A DNA stretch of 52,897 nt from Bacteroidota bacterium (GTDB lineage: Bacteria > Bacteroidota > Bacteroidia > Chitinophagales > Saprospiraceae), in contig JAFMBH010000017.1 of assembly GCA_017858735.1 (NCBI GenBank), positions 1-52,897 of the forward strand. Direction: 5' to 3'. Shown in pieces: positions 34,059 through 42,060 of this stretch. The notes under the pieces are model-generated. The model was given only the letters and a program-made list of their open reading frames with translations. It was not told the DNA's origin and ran no database searches. The stretch's first letter is position 1; each line of letters opens with the position of its first letter. A program made the position numbers and the translations under genes.

Positions 34059-36212
34059 TTAATTAGCATCTCCCTCTTGATTTTTATTTGGACGAGGCAT
34101 AATGGATTTTCTTGACAATCTCATTTTACCTGTCTTTTTGTCAATTTCAACAATTTGAATTTTGATTTCATCCCCTTCTTTGAGCACATCCTCGACATTT
34201 TCAATGCGACTATGCGAAATTTCAGATACGTGAAGGAGACCACTTTTGCCATGGAAGTCAACAAAAGCGCCATAAGGCATAACTGTTTTCACTATACCGA
34301 CGAAAATATCACCTTCTGCGGGCATGAAAGTAATACGGCGTATTCTATCTAAGGCAAGTTCAATACCAGCTTTGTCGGAACTTGACACTGCCACGATACC
34401 TTTATCACCTACTTCGGTAATAGAAATATGGGTACCGGTTTGCTCTTGAATTTCTTGAATGATCTTACCACCAGGTCCAATTACGGCACCAATAAAACCT
34501 TTTTCAATCGTTAGTTCAACAATTCTAGGCGCATGAGGCTTATAATCTTCCCTTGGAGCAGCTATTGTTTTTAGCATTTCCCCAAGTATATGAATACGAC
34601 CTTCTTTAGCTTGAATTAGGGCATTTTCCATAACTTCATAAGGAAGACCATCGACCTTAATGTCCATTTGACAAGCGGTAATACCTTTGTCAGTACCCGT
34701 TACTTTAAAGTCCATATCACCCAAAGCATCTTCATCACCGAGAATATCTGATAAAATGGCATAATTCGAACCATCTGTAATCAGACCCATAGCAATACCA
34801 GAAACAGGTGCTTTAATTTGAACTCCAGCATCCATAAGCGCCAAAGTACCCGCACAAACGGTAGCCATAGAAGAAGAACCATTTGATTCTAAAATATCAG
34901 AAACAATACGTAAGGTATAAGGAAAAACATCGGGCATCACTTGTCTCAAAGAACGTTGTGCCAAATTTGCATGCCCAACTTCCCTTCTACCCGGACCTCT
35001 GTTTGGTTTTACTTCACCTACTGAATAACCTGGGAAATTATAATGAAGGATAAATTTTTCATATCCAAGAGCATGGGCAATATCCACCATCATTTCATCG
35101 GACTTGGTACCCAGCGTAAGGGAAGTCAGCGATTGGGTTTCACCTCTAGTAAAAATAGCAGAACCATGAGTAGAAGGTAAATAATCAACTTCGCACCATA
35201 TAGAACGAATATCCTTTAAGCCACGACCATCGAGTCTAACTTTTTCGCTAAGAACAATTCCTCTAATGGTTTCCTTTTTGACCTTATCATAATAAGAGGA
35301 AATGAAAGATTGATTTTGGGTGAACCACTCCTCACCCATTTCTGCTAGTAAATTTTCCTTTAAATCCTTCTTAACACTATCCAACGCAGCTTTCCGTGTA
35401 GCCTTATCAGAGGCAGCGCGTGCGATAACAGCAATTTTATCTTTGCATTTAAGGGTAACAAGATTTTTGACTTCTTCGTTTTGAGGAATTTCAGCCAGGC
35501 TTCTTTTATTCAGGGCTTTTTCCCCTACTTTATTTGCCAGCTCTTGTTGAGCAAGGATTTGAACTTTAATAGCTTCGTGCGCTAATTTAATTGCGTCAAT
35601 CAAATCTATTTCCGAACATTCTTTGGCTTCACCTTCAACCATCATGACATTGTCCATTGTCGCGGCGACGATAAAGTCCATATCTGCCTCTTTCAGCGCA
35701 TCGCGCAATGGATTAATATGAAATACACCGTTAATTCTAGCCACACGGACTTCAGAAATCAAATCGTGGAAATTTATATCTGAGACAGCTAAAGCTGTTG
35801 AAGCTGCCAATGCAGCATAAGCGTCGGGTAAATTTTCTTTATCTCCAGAAATCTGATGAATGATAACTTGTGTTTCATTCATATAACCGTCTGGAAAGAG
35901 AGGACGAATAGCTCTATCCACTAAGCGTGAAATGAGCACCTCATAATCTGAAATTTTGGTTTCACGACGAAAAAAGTTCCCTGGTATTCTACCTGCGGAA
36001 GCAAATTTTTCCTGATAATCAACCGAGAGGGGAAAGAAATCTTGCCCAGCTTTAGCTTCCTTAGAGGAAACAACGGTAGCAAATAACATCGTATCACCGA
36101 TACGAACTACAACAGAACCATCAGCTAAGGAAGCTAATTTTCCAGTTTCTAGGGTTACTTGTCGACCATCCGGTAAATTAAAGGACGATGAGATTGGAAT
36201 CTGTTGTCCCAT
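34059..36212 (-). CDS. pnp: Polyribonucleotide nucleotidyltransferase
   Basis: PNPase degrades RNA 3'-to-5' by phosphorolysis. The 717-residue product has two RNase PH-like domains (about 10-230 and 310-550), with FFPLSVDYQEKFASAGRIPG, FFRRETKISD, and the catalytic second-domain text GRREVGHANLAQRSL and GDEDALGDMDFKV. A KH domain follows (about 555-620, GAVIGPGGKIIQEI), then an S1 domain (about 625-695, VMPYGAFVDFHGKSGLLHVSEIS). Full length and all domains are present. It follows rpsO on the same strand, the classic rpsO-pnp pair, with a hairpin in the 140-bp gap. Confidence 0.97.
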   Translation of the reverse strand: MGQQIPISSSFNLPDGRQVTLETGKLASLADGSVVVRIGDTMLFATVVSSKEAKAGQDFFPLSVDYQEKFASAGRIPGNFFRRETKISDYEVLISRLVDRAIRPLFPDGYMNETQVIIHQISGDKENLPDAYAALAASTALAVSDINFHDLISEVRVARINGVFHINPLRDALKEADMDFIVAATMDNVMMVEGEAKECSEIDLIDAIKLAHEAIKVQILAQQELANKVGEKALNKRSLAEIPQNEEVKNLVTLKCKDKIAVIARAASDKATRKAALDSVKKDLKENLLAEMGEEWFTQNQSFISSYYDKVKKETIRGIVLSEKVRLDGRGLKDIRSIWCEVDYLPSTHGSAIFTRGETQSLTSLTLGTKSDEMMVDIAHALGYEKFILHYNFPGYSVGEVKPNRGPGRREVGHANLAQRSLRQVMPDVFPYTLRIVSDILESNGSSSMATVCAGTLALMDAGVQIKAPVSGIAMGLITDGSNYAILSDILGDEDALGDMDFKVTGTDKGITACQMDIKVDGLPYEVMENALIQAKEGRIHILGEMLKTIAAPREDYKPHAPRIVELTIEKGFIGAVIGPGGKIIQEIQEQTGTHISITEVGDKGIVAVSSSDKAGIELALDRIRRITFMPAEGDIFVGIVKTVMPYGAFVDFHGKSGLLHVSEISHSRIENVEDVLKEGDEIKIQIVEIDKKTGKMRLSRKSIMPRPNKNQEGDAN

Positions 36213-36275
36213 TTGTTAACTAGTTTAAAACGCTTTATAAAATTATAGTCACTCTGTCCAACTAAAACTAAAAGA

Positions 36276-36301
36276 GGCTGAGTATTTAGAATACTCGAGC
36301 C
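36276..36301 (-). promoter_or_regulatory. Hairpin between rpsO and pnp (possible attenuator or processing site)
   Basis: Arms GGCTGAGTATT (36276-36286) and AATACTC-G-AGCC (36290-36301) pair over 11 bp with one bulge and a 3-nt loop. On the minus strand the stem is followed by TCTTTTAG rather than a clean T-run, so it is a weak terminator at best. Its position matches where E. coli has the rpsO terminator and the RNase III hairpin that controls pnp. Confidence 0.5.
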
Positions 36302-36352
36302 AATTTTAAAACTTTGACAACTTGTGTTATAAATAACACGCATCGAAAAAAA

Positions 36353-36628
36353 TTACTTACGAATACCGAGTTTTTCAATAAGTTCCCGATACTTCGTGAT
36401 ATCTTTTTGTGCCAAATAATGAAGCAATTGCTTTCTTTTTCCAACCAACGCTAAAAGAGTTCTTCTGCAAGAGTGATCTTTTGGATTTTTTTGGAGGTGC
36501 TTAGATAATTCCTGCACTCTGAAAGTGAACAATGCTGCCTGTCCCTCTATGGAACCACTGTTTGTAGCTGATCCTCCATGCGTCTGAAAGATGTCTGCTT
36601 TTTTTTCTTTTGTTAAATAAATTCCCAT
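36353..36628 (-). CDS. rpsO: 30S ribosomal protein S15
   Basis: S15 binds 16S rRNA early in small-subunit assembly. The 91-residue product has the full family pattern: an N-terminal helix with TKEKKADIFQTHGG, then GSIEGQAALFTFRVQELSKHL with the rRNA-contacting FTFRVQELS, and a basic helix with LLALVGKRKQLLHYL and DITKYRELIEKLGIRK at the end. Length is close to the usual 89. It has its own strong promoter, located at the end of etfA, and lies upstream of pnp. Confidence 0.97.
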   Translation of the reverse strand: MGIYLTKEKKADIFQTHGGSATNSGSIEGQAALFTFRVQELSKHLQKNPKDHSCRRTLLALVGKRKQLLHYLAQKDITKYRELIEKLGIRK

Positions 36629-36675
36629 GTTCTTATTTTAACCGTTAGTGATCATATAAATCATTTACAGCGCCG

Positions 36676-36707
36676 CAAAAGTAAGGATTAATTATTAATA
36701 ATTCCAA
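36676..36707 (-). promoter_or_regulatory. Promoter of rpsO
   Basis: On the minus strand a TTGG -33 element begins at 36707 and an exact -7 element TACTTTTG spans 36683-36676, with about 21 bp between. It is 47 bp upstream of the rpsO start and separates rpsO from etfA. Confidence 0.7.
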
Positions 36708-36713
36708 TTAATT

Positions 36714-37670
36714 TTAAGCGTTCAAATTTTTTATTGCTGCGGTCAGTTTTGGCACTATGTCAAAAAGATCACCAACTACACCATAATTAGCCGATTTAAA
36801 AAAGGGTGCTTCCGGATCTTTATTAATAACTACAATCGTTTTAGAGTTATTCACGCCAGCTAAATGCTGGATTGCTCCAGATATACCAATAGCAATATAC
36901 AGGTTTGGACGAATGGCGATACCTGTTTGACCTACATGCTCATGGTGCGGCCGCCAATCTGCATCGGATACTGGCCTTGAACAAGCCGTGGTAGCATGAA
37001 GGACATCAGCTAATTCTTCTACAATTCCCCAATTTTCGGGACCTTTTAATCCTCTCCCACCTGAAACAACTCTCTCAGCTTCCGGAAGTGGCGTTACATT
37101 GCTTTGTAATTTATCGACTGAAAGAACTTTAATTCCAGGTTGAAGAACGTCTAAGGCTATCGGCTGAACCTCCACATTTGCACCTACCACACTAATTTGC
37201 AAAGAATTACCAAGTACTGATACTACCTTTACTGGCGTATTAATTTCAATATTCACCAGCGCTTTACTTGAATACACCCCCTTTCGAACAGAAAAACCCT
37301 TATCCGTTTCCGGAATATCTATGGCAGCACTTACGGAGCCAGCATCCAAAAGATAGGCAATATTGCCAATTAAAGATTTTCCATTGGAGGAATGACTAAG
37401 TATTACAACAGACGCCTCTAACTTTTTAGCCGCCTGAGCAATTGCAGCACTATAAACCTGATTGTCAAAAAAATTAAAACTTATTGAATCATTTTGATGA
37501 ACAAGTGTTGCACCGTATAAACCAAGTGAAGTGGCATCCTCTGCATTTCCCAAAAGAAGCGCCTGACAAGAAGTCCCCAACTTTTGGGCGGTCAGATAAC
37601 CGTAATAAACCGCTTCCAGGGCAGCTTTACGAACTTTACCATTTTCTGTTTCTACAAAAACTAAAACCAT
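36714..37670 (-). CDS. etfA: Electron transfer flavoprotein alpha subunit
   Basis: EtfA and EtfB form a heterodimer that collects electrons from acyl-CoA and other dehydrogenases and hands them to ETF-quinone oxidoreductase. The 318-residue protein carries the C-terminal FAD-binding domain: VVSGGRGLKGPENW, TTACSRPVSDADW, GQTGIAIRPNLYIAIGISGAIQH and the closing NKDPEAPFFKSANYGVVGD. The N-terminal half is the Rossmann-like ETF domain. It lies 22 bp downstream of etfB on the same strand and both are probably co-transcribed. Confidence 0.95.
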   Translation of the reverse strand: MVLVFVETENGKVRKAALEAVYYGYLTAQKLGTSCQALLLGNAEDATSLGLYGATLVHQNDSISFNFFDNQVYSAAIAQAAKKLEASVVILSHSSNGKSLIGNIAYLLDAGSVSAAIDIPETDKGFSVRKGVYSSKALVNIEINTPVKVVSVLGNSLQISVVGANVEVQPIALDVLQPGIKVLSVDKLQSNVTPLPEAERVVSGGRGLKGPENWGIVEELADVLHATTACSRPVSDADWRPHHEHVGQTGIAIRPNLYIAIGISGAIQHLAGVNNSKTIVVINKDPEAPFFKSANYGVVGDLFDIVPKLTAAIKNLNA

Positions 37671-37692
37671 GATGATACAATTTAAAATGGAA

Positions 37693-38436
37693 TTAAATAA
37701 CTTTAGCCTCTTCCCTTAACAATCTGGCCAATTCAGCCATATTCTCGGGATCAATATACTGAACAGCCTTTTTAGCAGGTGGAAGTTCATGAGACACAAT
37801 GCTTATTTTTGGTGAATATTCCTGAGGGGTAACAACGTTTAAAGGCTTACTTTTTGCCGTCATAATTCCCTTCATATTTGGAATGCGCTGTTCAGCCATA
37901 CCCTTTGCCGCACTGATAACAAAAGGAGTATTCACTTGAATGGTCTCCGTTCCCCCTTCCATATCTCTCTTTACAATAGCTTCGTTTTCAGTTACTATAT
38001 CTAAATGAGAAGCAAAAGAAATAAAAGGCAAATTGAGTTGTGCAGCCATCCTGCCACCCACCTCTGCTCCATTATAGTCAATGGTTTCTTTTCCTGTAAA
38101 AATAATATCGAAGGCATGTTGTTGAATAAATGAAGCCATTTGAAAAGCCACCTGATCCGCAGAAACTGCTTCCGTATCGATCCTGTGGGCGTCGGTAGCG
38201 CCTATAGCTAATGCTTTTCGAATAATAGCATCATTTTCCGATGGACCAACATGCAAAACAGAAACGCTTCCACCCCACTTTTCCTGTATTTCAATAGCTT
38301 TGACTAAGGCATACCATTCATCATAAGGATTCATAATAAAGGTAATACCCGCCGTTTCCAATTTTGTATTTTCACCATTAAAAGCAATCTTTGCTGTAGT
38401 ATCTGGTGTTTTACTGATGCAGACTAATAATTTCAT
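37693..38436 (-). CDS. etfB: Electron transfer flavoprotein beta subunit
   Basis: The 247-residue product starts MKLLVCISKTPDTTAKI and keeps MNPYDEWYALVKAIEI, a VLHVGPSENDAIIRKALAIGATDA stretch with the AMP-binding region, and DYNGAEVGGRMAAQL. The start is placed at 38436: an upstream in-frame ATG at 38595 would add 53 residues that are unlike the family and would run over the promoter. It is followed by etfA after 22 bp. A -7 element lies 38 bp upstream. It partners EtfA in fatty-acid or amino-acid oxidation. Confidence 0.95.
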   Translation of the reverse strand: MKLLVCISKTPDTTAKIAFNGENTKLETAGITFIMNPYDEWYALVKAIEIQEKWGGSVSVLHVGPSENDAIIRKALAIGATDAHRIDTEAVSADQVAFQMASFIQQHAFDIIFTGKETIDYNGAEVGGRMAAQLNLPFISFASHLDIVTENEAIVKRDMEGGTETIQVNTPFVISAAKGMAEQRIPNMKGIMTAKSKPLNVVTPQEYSPKISIVSHELPPAKKAVQYIDPENMAELARLLREEAKVI

Positions 38437-38473
38437 AGGGAAATTTTCTACTTTTTCTAATGAATTTGATTTG

Positions 38474-38481
38474 CAAATATA
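38474..38481 (-). promoter_or_regulatory. Promoter -7 element of the etfBA operon
   Basis: The minus strand reads TATATTTG, an exact consensus match, ending 37 bp before the preferred etfB start at 38436. It supports that shorter start. Confidence 0.65.
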
Positions 38482-38540
38482 CCTAAATTGTTTTTGTTTT
38501 GCTTGAAAAAATAGCGAATTTTCGCTAAATAGAAATATAT

Positions 38541-38870
38541 ATGACAACAACTTCGCAACGACTAGATTTTCTTCTTGGCATTTTAAAAGAAACACCCACT
38601 GATTCGTTTGTTATTTTTGCCATTGCCAAGGAATATGAAAATATTGGCAACCAAAATGAGGCTATTCAATATTATCATAATCTGTATCAAATAGATCCAG
38701 ATTATGTTGGTTTATATTTTCACTGGGGGAAATTACATGAAGAGATGAACGCATCGGATAAAGCCATTGAAATTTATTCCCTGGGCATCGAGGTTGCTTC
38801 TCTTCAAAAAGACGGGCATGCAGAAAGAGAACTTCGTGCCGCCAAATATAATTGTGAACTTCTACAGTAA
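38541..38870 (+). CDS. Small tetratricopeptide-repeat protein
   Basis: The 109-residue product consists of about two TPR helix pairs: SFVIFAIAKEYENIGNQNEA followed by IQYYHNLYQIDPDY, then GLYFHWGKLHEEMNASDKA and IEIYSLGIEVA. There is no signal peptide or membrane segment, so it should be cytoplasmic and act as a protein-protein adaptor. Small TPR proteins of this type are common and unassigned in Bacteroidota. It is divergent from etfB and lies 58 bp before the Smr-domain gene, which has its own promoter. Partner is unknown. Confidence 0.8.
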   Translation: MTTTSQRLDFLLGILKETPTDSFVIFAIAKEYENIGNQNEAIQYYHNLYQIDPDYVGLYFHWGKLHEEMNASDKAIEIYSLGIEVASLQKDGHAERELRAAKYNCELLQ

Positions 38871-38888
38871 TATTTAAGGAAAATGCGC

Positions 38889-38918
38889 TTGTCTTTACCC
38901 ATTTTTAAGTTACTTTTG
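38889..38918 (+). promoter_or_regulatory. Promoter of the Smr-domain gene, giving a very short leader
   Basis: TTG (38889-38891), a 19-bp spacer and TACTTTTG (38911-38918) form a textbook Bacteroidota promoter. The ATG is at 38929, so a start about 5 bp after the -7 would leave a 5' leader of only five or six nucleotides. Confidence 0.7.
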
Positions 38919-38928
38919 AAAAAAAAAC

Positions 38929-39975
38929 ATGGATTGGTGTAAAAAAGGCGTAAAAGTATCATTTATACATTCAAATGATACGGGTGTTATTGTCAATATT
39001 TTGGACACCGATTTAGTATTAATAAGACTGGATGCAGACCAATTAGAAATTCCTGCATTTACAGAAGATATACAACCCATTGAGGCCGATACCCCTAAAA
39101 AAGTTATAGTAAACAAGCCCGTTGCAAAGAAAGAAATCTTTCAACAAAATGAACCCAAGCCTCTTTCTTATACCATTTTACATAGTCAGGGCATTCAAAT
39201 TGCTTTTGTCCCCATTCTGGATAAAAAGAACGATCCGACGGACAAATTTCAACCTTACCTCATCAACGATACTCCTTATGATTATAGTTTTACGCTTAGC
39301 CTGCATTTAAAACTTTTTAAAGCCTGGCTTCACGAAGGTAAACTTGATAGTATGACCTTTTTTAAATTGCCTGAATTTGAAAACGATTATTTGAACGAAT
39401 CACCAGAATTAAATGCCATCTTTAATAGAATATCAACCGAAGGTCCCGGTCCGAATATTGAAAAAAAGATGAAATTAAAAGCAAAGACCTTTTTTAATAA
39501 TAAACAAACGGCCCCTCTTATAAATCAACCCGCTCATTTATTTGTGTTACTGGAGAAATCATCAGGATTTGACGTTTCTCAAAAATCAGAGAAAGATTCT
39601 TTAAAAGATTATACTTTAGAAAACGCTAAACCGCTCACATCGAAAAAAGATAAAAGCTATACACCTCAGCATGCTGTAAAGTCAAAATCTGAATTTAGTA
39701 TAGAATTAGACTTACACATTGAGGTACTATCTTCGGAGGATAACAAAATTACAAATTCTCAGATATTACAACTCCAGATGAAAAAATTTGAAGCATATAT
39801 GGAGGAGGCTGTTCGACAGGGAGTAGAAAGAGTGTTCATCATACACGGCATAGGAAAGGGTCATTTAAGAAACTTAATAACTGCCACTTTAATAAGGAAT
39901 CCTAATGTTATCACATTTAAAAATGAATATCACCCGAGGTATGGACACGGGGCTACCGAGGTAATATTTATATAA
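38929..39975 (+). CDS. DUF2027 and Smr-domain protein
   Basis: The 348-residue product has an N-terminal DUF2027 part: an opening with GVKVSFIHSNDTGVIVNIL, a beta-rich middle with YSFTLSLHLKLFKAWL, and a variable charged linker (about 205-255). It ends in a Smr domain (about 260-348) with ELDLHIEVL, the HGIGKGHLR nuclease-type motif and EYHPRYGHGATEVIFI. Smr domains of the MutS2 tail act as DNA/RNA endonucleases or ribosome-linked nucleases; this stand-alone form has no MutS part. Function in Bacteroidota is not established. It ends 8 bp into the convergent glycosyltransferase gene. Confidence 0.85.
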   Translation: MDWCKKGVKVSFIHSNDTGVIVNILDTDLVLIRLDADQLEIPAFTEDIQPIEADTPKKVIVNKPVAKKEIFQQNEPKPLSYTILHSQGIQIAFVPILDKKNDPTDKFQPYLINDTPYDYSFTLSLHLKLFKAWLHEGKLDSMTFFKLPEFENDYLNESPELNAIFNRISTEGPGPNIEKKMKLKAKTFFNNKQTAPLINQPAHLFVLLEKSSGFDVSQKSEKDSLKDYTLENAKPLTSKKDKSYTPQHAVKSKSEFSIELDLHIEVLSSEDNKITNSQILQLQMKKFEAYMEEAVRQGVERVFIIHGIGKGHLRNLITATLIRNPNVITFKNEYHPRYGHGATEVIFI

Positions 39976-40957
39976 CCTCAGTATCATCGTCTGTTAAACC
40001 GACCATTTTCAATATTCCGTATTCATTTGACCTTCCGGAACTTCTTGAAACTAACTCGGATATAAAACCGGCTAAAAAAAGCTGTGTTCCTAAAATCATA
40101 CAGGTGAGACTAAGATAAAAGAAAGGATTATCTGTTAACTTCATCAATAAATAACCTTGATACATAAATAACATTTTCCTTATACCTAAATAGGCTGCGG
40201 AAACGAACCCGATACCAAAAAGCAGAGTACCAAGAGAGCCAAAAAAATGCATAGGGCTTTTTGAAAATTTACCCATAAAGGTTATCGACATCAGGTCTAA
40301 AAAGCCATTTAAAAATCGTTCAAAACCAAACTTAGACACCCCAAATTTTCTTGCTCTATGCTCTACTACTTTTTCACCAATTTTATAAAATCCTGCCCAT
40401 TTAGCTAAAAGAGGAATATATCTATGCATTTCTCCATACACCTCAATCGCTTTGACTACCTCCAAACGATAAGCTTTTAAACCACAATTAAAATCGTTTA
40501 GATCAATTTTTGAAATTCGTCGGGTTACACTATTAAAAAATTTAGATGGAATAGTTTTTCCCAAGGGATCGTGCCTTTTTTTCTTCCATCCGGAAACAAG
40601 ATCAAATTTATCGTCAACAATCATTTTATACAAACCTGGAATTTCATCAGGACTATCTTGCAAATCTGCATCCATAGTAATAACAACCTTACCCACAACT
40701 TTCTGAAAAGCAGAATGCAATGCAGCCGATTTACCATAATTCCGTCTAAATCTTATGCCCTTTACCGATGGAAATTGCTTGTTAAGATTCTCCACGACCG
40801 ACCATGAATTATCCGTACTTCCGTCATCCACTAAAATAACCTCATAAGAATAAGCATTTTCCAACATCACCTTATCGATCCAATGTACTAACTCTACCAA
40901 TGATTCATCCTCATTATAAAGAGGTACTACCACAGAAATATCTAATAAATAGGTCAT
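39968..40957 (-). CDS. Family 2 glycosyltransferase, dolichol-phosphate-mannose-synthase-like, membrane anchored
   Basis: The 329-residue enzyme has a GT-A catalytic domain (about 5-215: ISVVVPLYNEDESL, VILVDDGSTDNSW, MDADLQDSPDEI, DFNCGLKAYR). Two C-terminal transmembrane helices follow (about 230-255 and 270-300). This is the GtrB/ArnC-like type that transfers a sugar to undecaprenyl phosphate for envelope modification. The start is placed at 40957, 1 bp after the upstream DUF4199 gene. A start at 40984 would overlap that gene by 26 bp. It is the last gene of the batA-to-GT2 operon. Confidence 0.88.
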   Translation of the reverse strand: MTYLLDISVVVPLYNEDESLVELVHWIDKVMLENAYSYEVILVDDGSTDNSWSVVENLNKQFPSVKGIRFRRNYGKSAALHSAFQKVVGKVVITMDADLQDSPDEIPGLYKMIVDDKFDLVSGWKKKRHDPLGKTIPSKFFNSVTRRISKIDLNDFNCGLKAYRLEVVKAIEVYGEMHRYIPLLAKWAGFYKIGEKVVEHRARKFGVSKFGFERFLNGFLDLMSITFMGKFSKSPMHFFGSLGTLLFGIGFVSAAYLGIRKMLFMYQGYLLMKLTDNPFFYLSLTCMILGTQLFLAGFISELVSRSSGRSNEYGILKMVGLTDDDTEVI

Positions 40958-40958
40958 A

Positions 40959-41471
40959 TTAATCCTTTTTAAAAATGTAGGCAAAAAGCATAGATAACAA
41001 AAATCCAGCAGGTAATCCTTGCACGTAACTGAATAAAGTAGTTTTCGCTTTCACATGGCTATAAAGTTCTTCTTTCGATATTTTCCAAGCAGACTGCTGC
41101 TCTTCATTGGAAAGAATAGCATTTGAATTTAACCCCTCTTGAATTACATTAAATTGTATATCAATTAACTGACTATCAAAATAGTTAATCATCAAATAAT
41201 AAAAGAAATTATAGAAAGCGGAATTCAGGAAAAAAATAAAGAAAAGTCCTCTCAGACCAGAAATAAAAGGGAATGAGGTGGAATTACCTCTTTCAAAATG
41301 AATAAAAAGGGCAAAGGCCAGGAACAAAATAGAAAAACTTCCCCAATAGATATTGGGATTAAAAAATTGCATTTTATCGATCCAATAAAAAAGAAAAAAA
41401 TAAATACAAGTAAATATCCCAGCTGCGATTCCAAGATAGGCTGGTTTAAAAAATTTAGACGTCAGACTCAT
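40959..41471 (-). CDS. DUF4199-like inner membrane protein (second copy)
   Basis: The 170-residue product has four predicted membrane segments (about 12-30, 42-57, 72-95 and 145-165), with a loop of about 50 residues before the last, rich in charged and Gln residues. This resembles the DUF4199 family found next to glycosyltransferases in Bacteroidota. It is preceded by another DUF4199 protein after 2 bp and followed by the glycosyltransferase after 1 bp. Function is unknown; tight coupling to the glycosyltransferase suggests an envelope or glycolipid role. Confidence 0.7.
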   Translation of the reverse strand: MSLTSKFFKPAYLGIAAGIFTCIYFFLFYWIDKMQFFNPNIYWGSFSILFLAFALFIHFERGNSTSFPFISGLRGLFFIFFLNSAFYNFFYYLMINYFDSQLIDIQFNVIQEGLNSNAILSNEEQQSAWKISKEELYSHVKAKTTLFSYVQGLPAGFLLSMLFAYIFKKD

Positions 41472-41473
41472 TT

Positions 41474-42034
41474 TTATCCAATATCAGGTATATTATTTTT
41501 CTTTCTTCCAATCAAGCCACCTATCAAGCCAACGAAAAGAGCATAAATAATTGGTCCTGTAATTAAGCCTTTTGCAAGATTTGCCAACGAAAATCCCTCT
41601 TTAAGTTTCTCTAGTGCTTGTTCGACTTGCCCCTCATTCATACCCATTTTAAGATACATTTCCTCCATCTGTCTTATCATGACATCTATAAAACTAGCAT
41701 CGACGTAAGTGAGGTAAACGAGATTGAATAAAGAGGCTAAGAAGCCGCATACAGCGCCGACCATGGCTGCTACCTGAAAAGAATCTTTAAAATGAATGAA
41801 ACCATTTAATTCTTCGTTTCGATACGATTTCACTGCCTGGACAGCAAGAATCAGAACCAAAATGAATGATCCCATGGTAAAGAACCCTTGTTGCTGAAAA
41901 GAAACGGAATCTCCAGCAAACAGATAGCCCATTAAAGTAACGCCAACAGTTAACAAACCTGCTAATACTCCGAATCTACCAGCGTGAGACCATTTAACGG
42001 GAAATGATAAGGAATTTTCTTTAGTACTTTCCAT
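41474..42034 (-). CDS. DUF4199-family inner membrane protein (first copy)
   Basis: The 186-residue product shows four membrane segments (about 20-38, 50-68, 88-108 and 155-175). Between the third and last lies a loop with MEEMYLKMGMNEGQVEQALE, typical of DUF4199. The C-terminus is short and basic. It is 26 bp downstream of the dihydroorotase-like gene and 2 bp upstream of the second DUF4199-like protein, so it lies in the same operon. Its sequence differs strongly from that second copy, so any duplication is old. Confidence 0.8.
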   Translation of the reverse strand: MESTKENSLSFPVKWSHAGRFGVLAGLLTVGVTLMGYLFAGDSVSFQQQGFFTMGSFILVLILAVQAVKSYRNEELNGFIHFKDSFQVAAMVGAVCGFLASLFNLVYLTYVDASFIDVMIRQMEEMYLKMGMNEGQVEQALEKLKEGFSLANLAKGLITGPIIYALFVGLIGGLIGRKKNNIPDIG

Positions 42035-42060
42035 TTTTATTAAAATTTATGTCAAATATA

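Noticed and set aside
38437-38595. A longer N-terminus for EtfB from 38595
   Set aside because: The extra 53 residues do not fit the family and would run over the exact -7 promoter element at 38481-38474.
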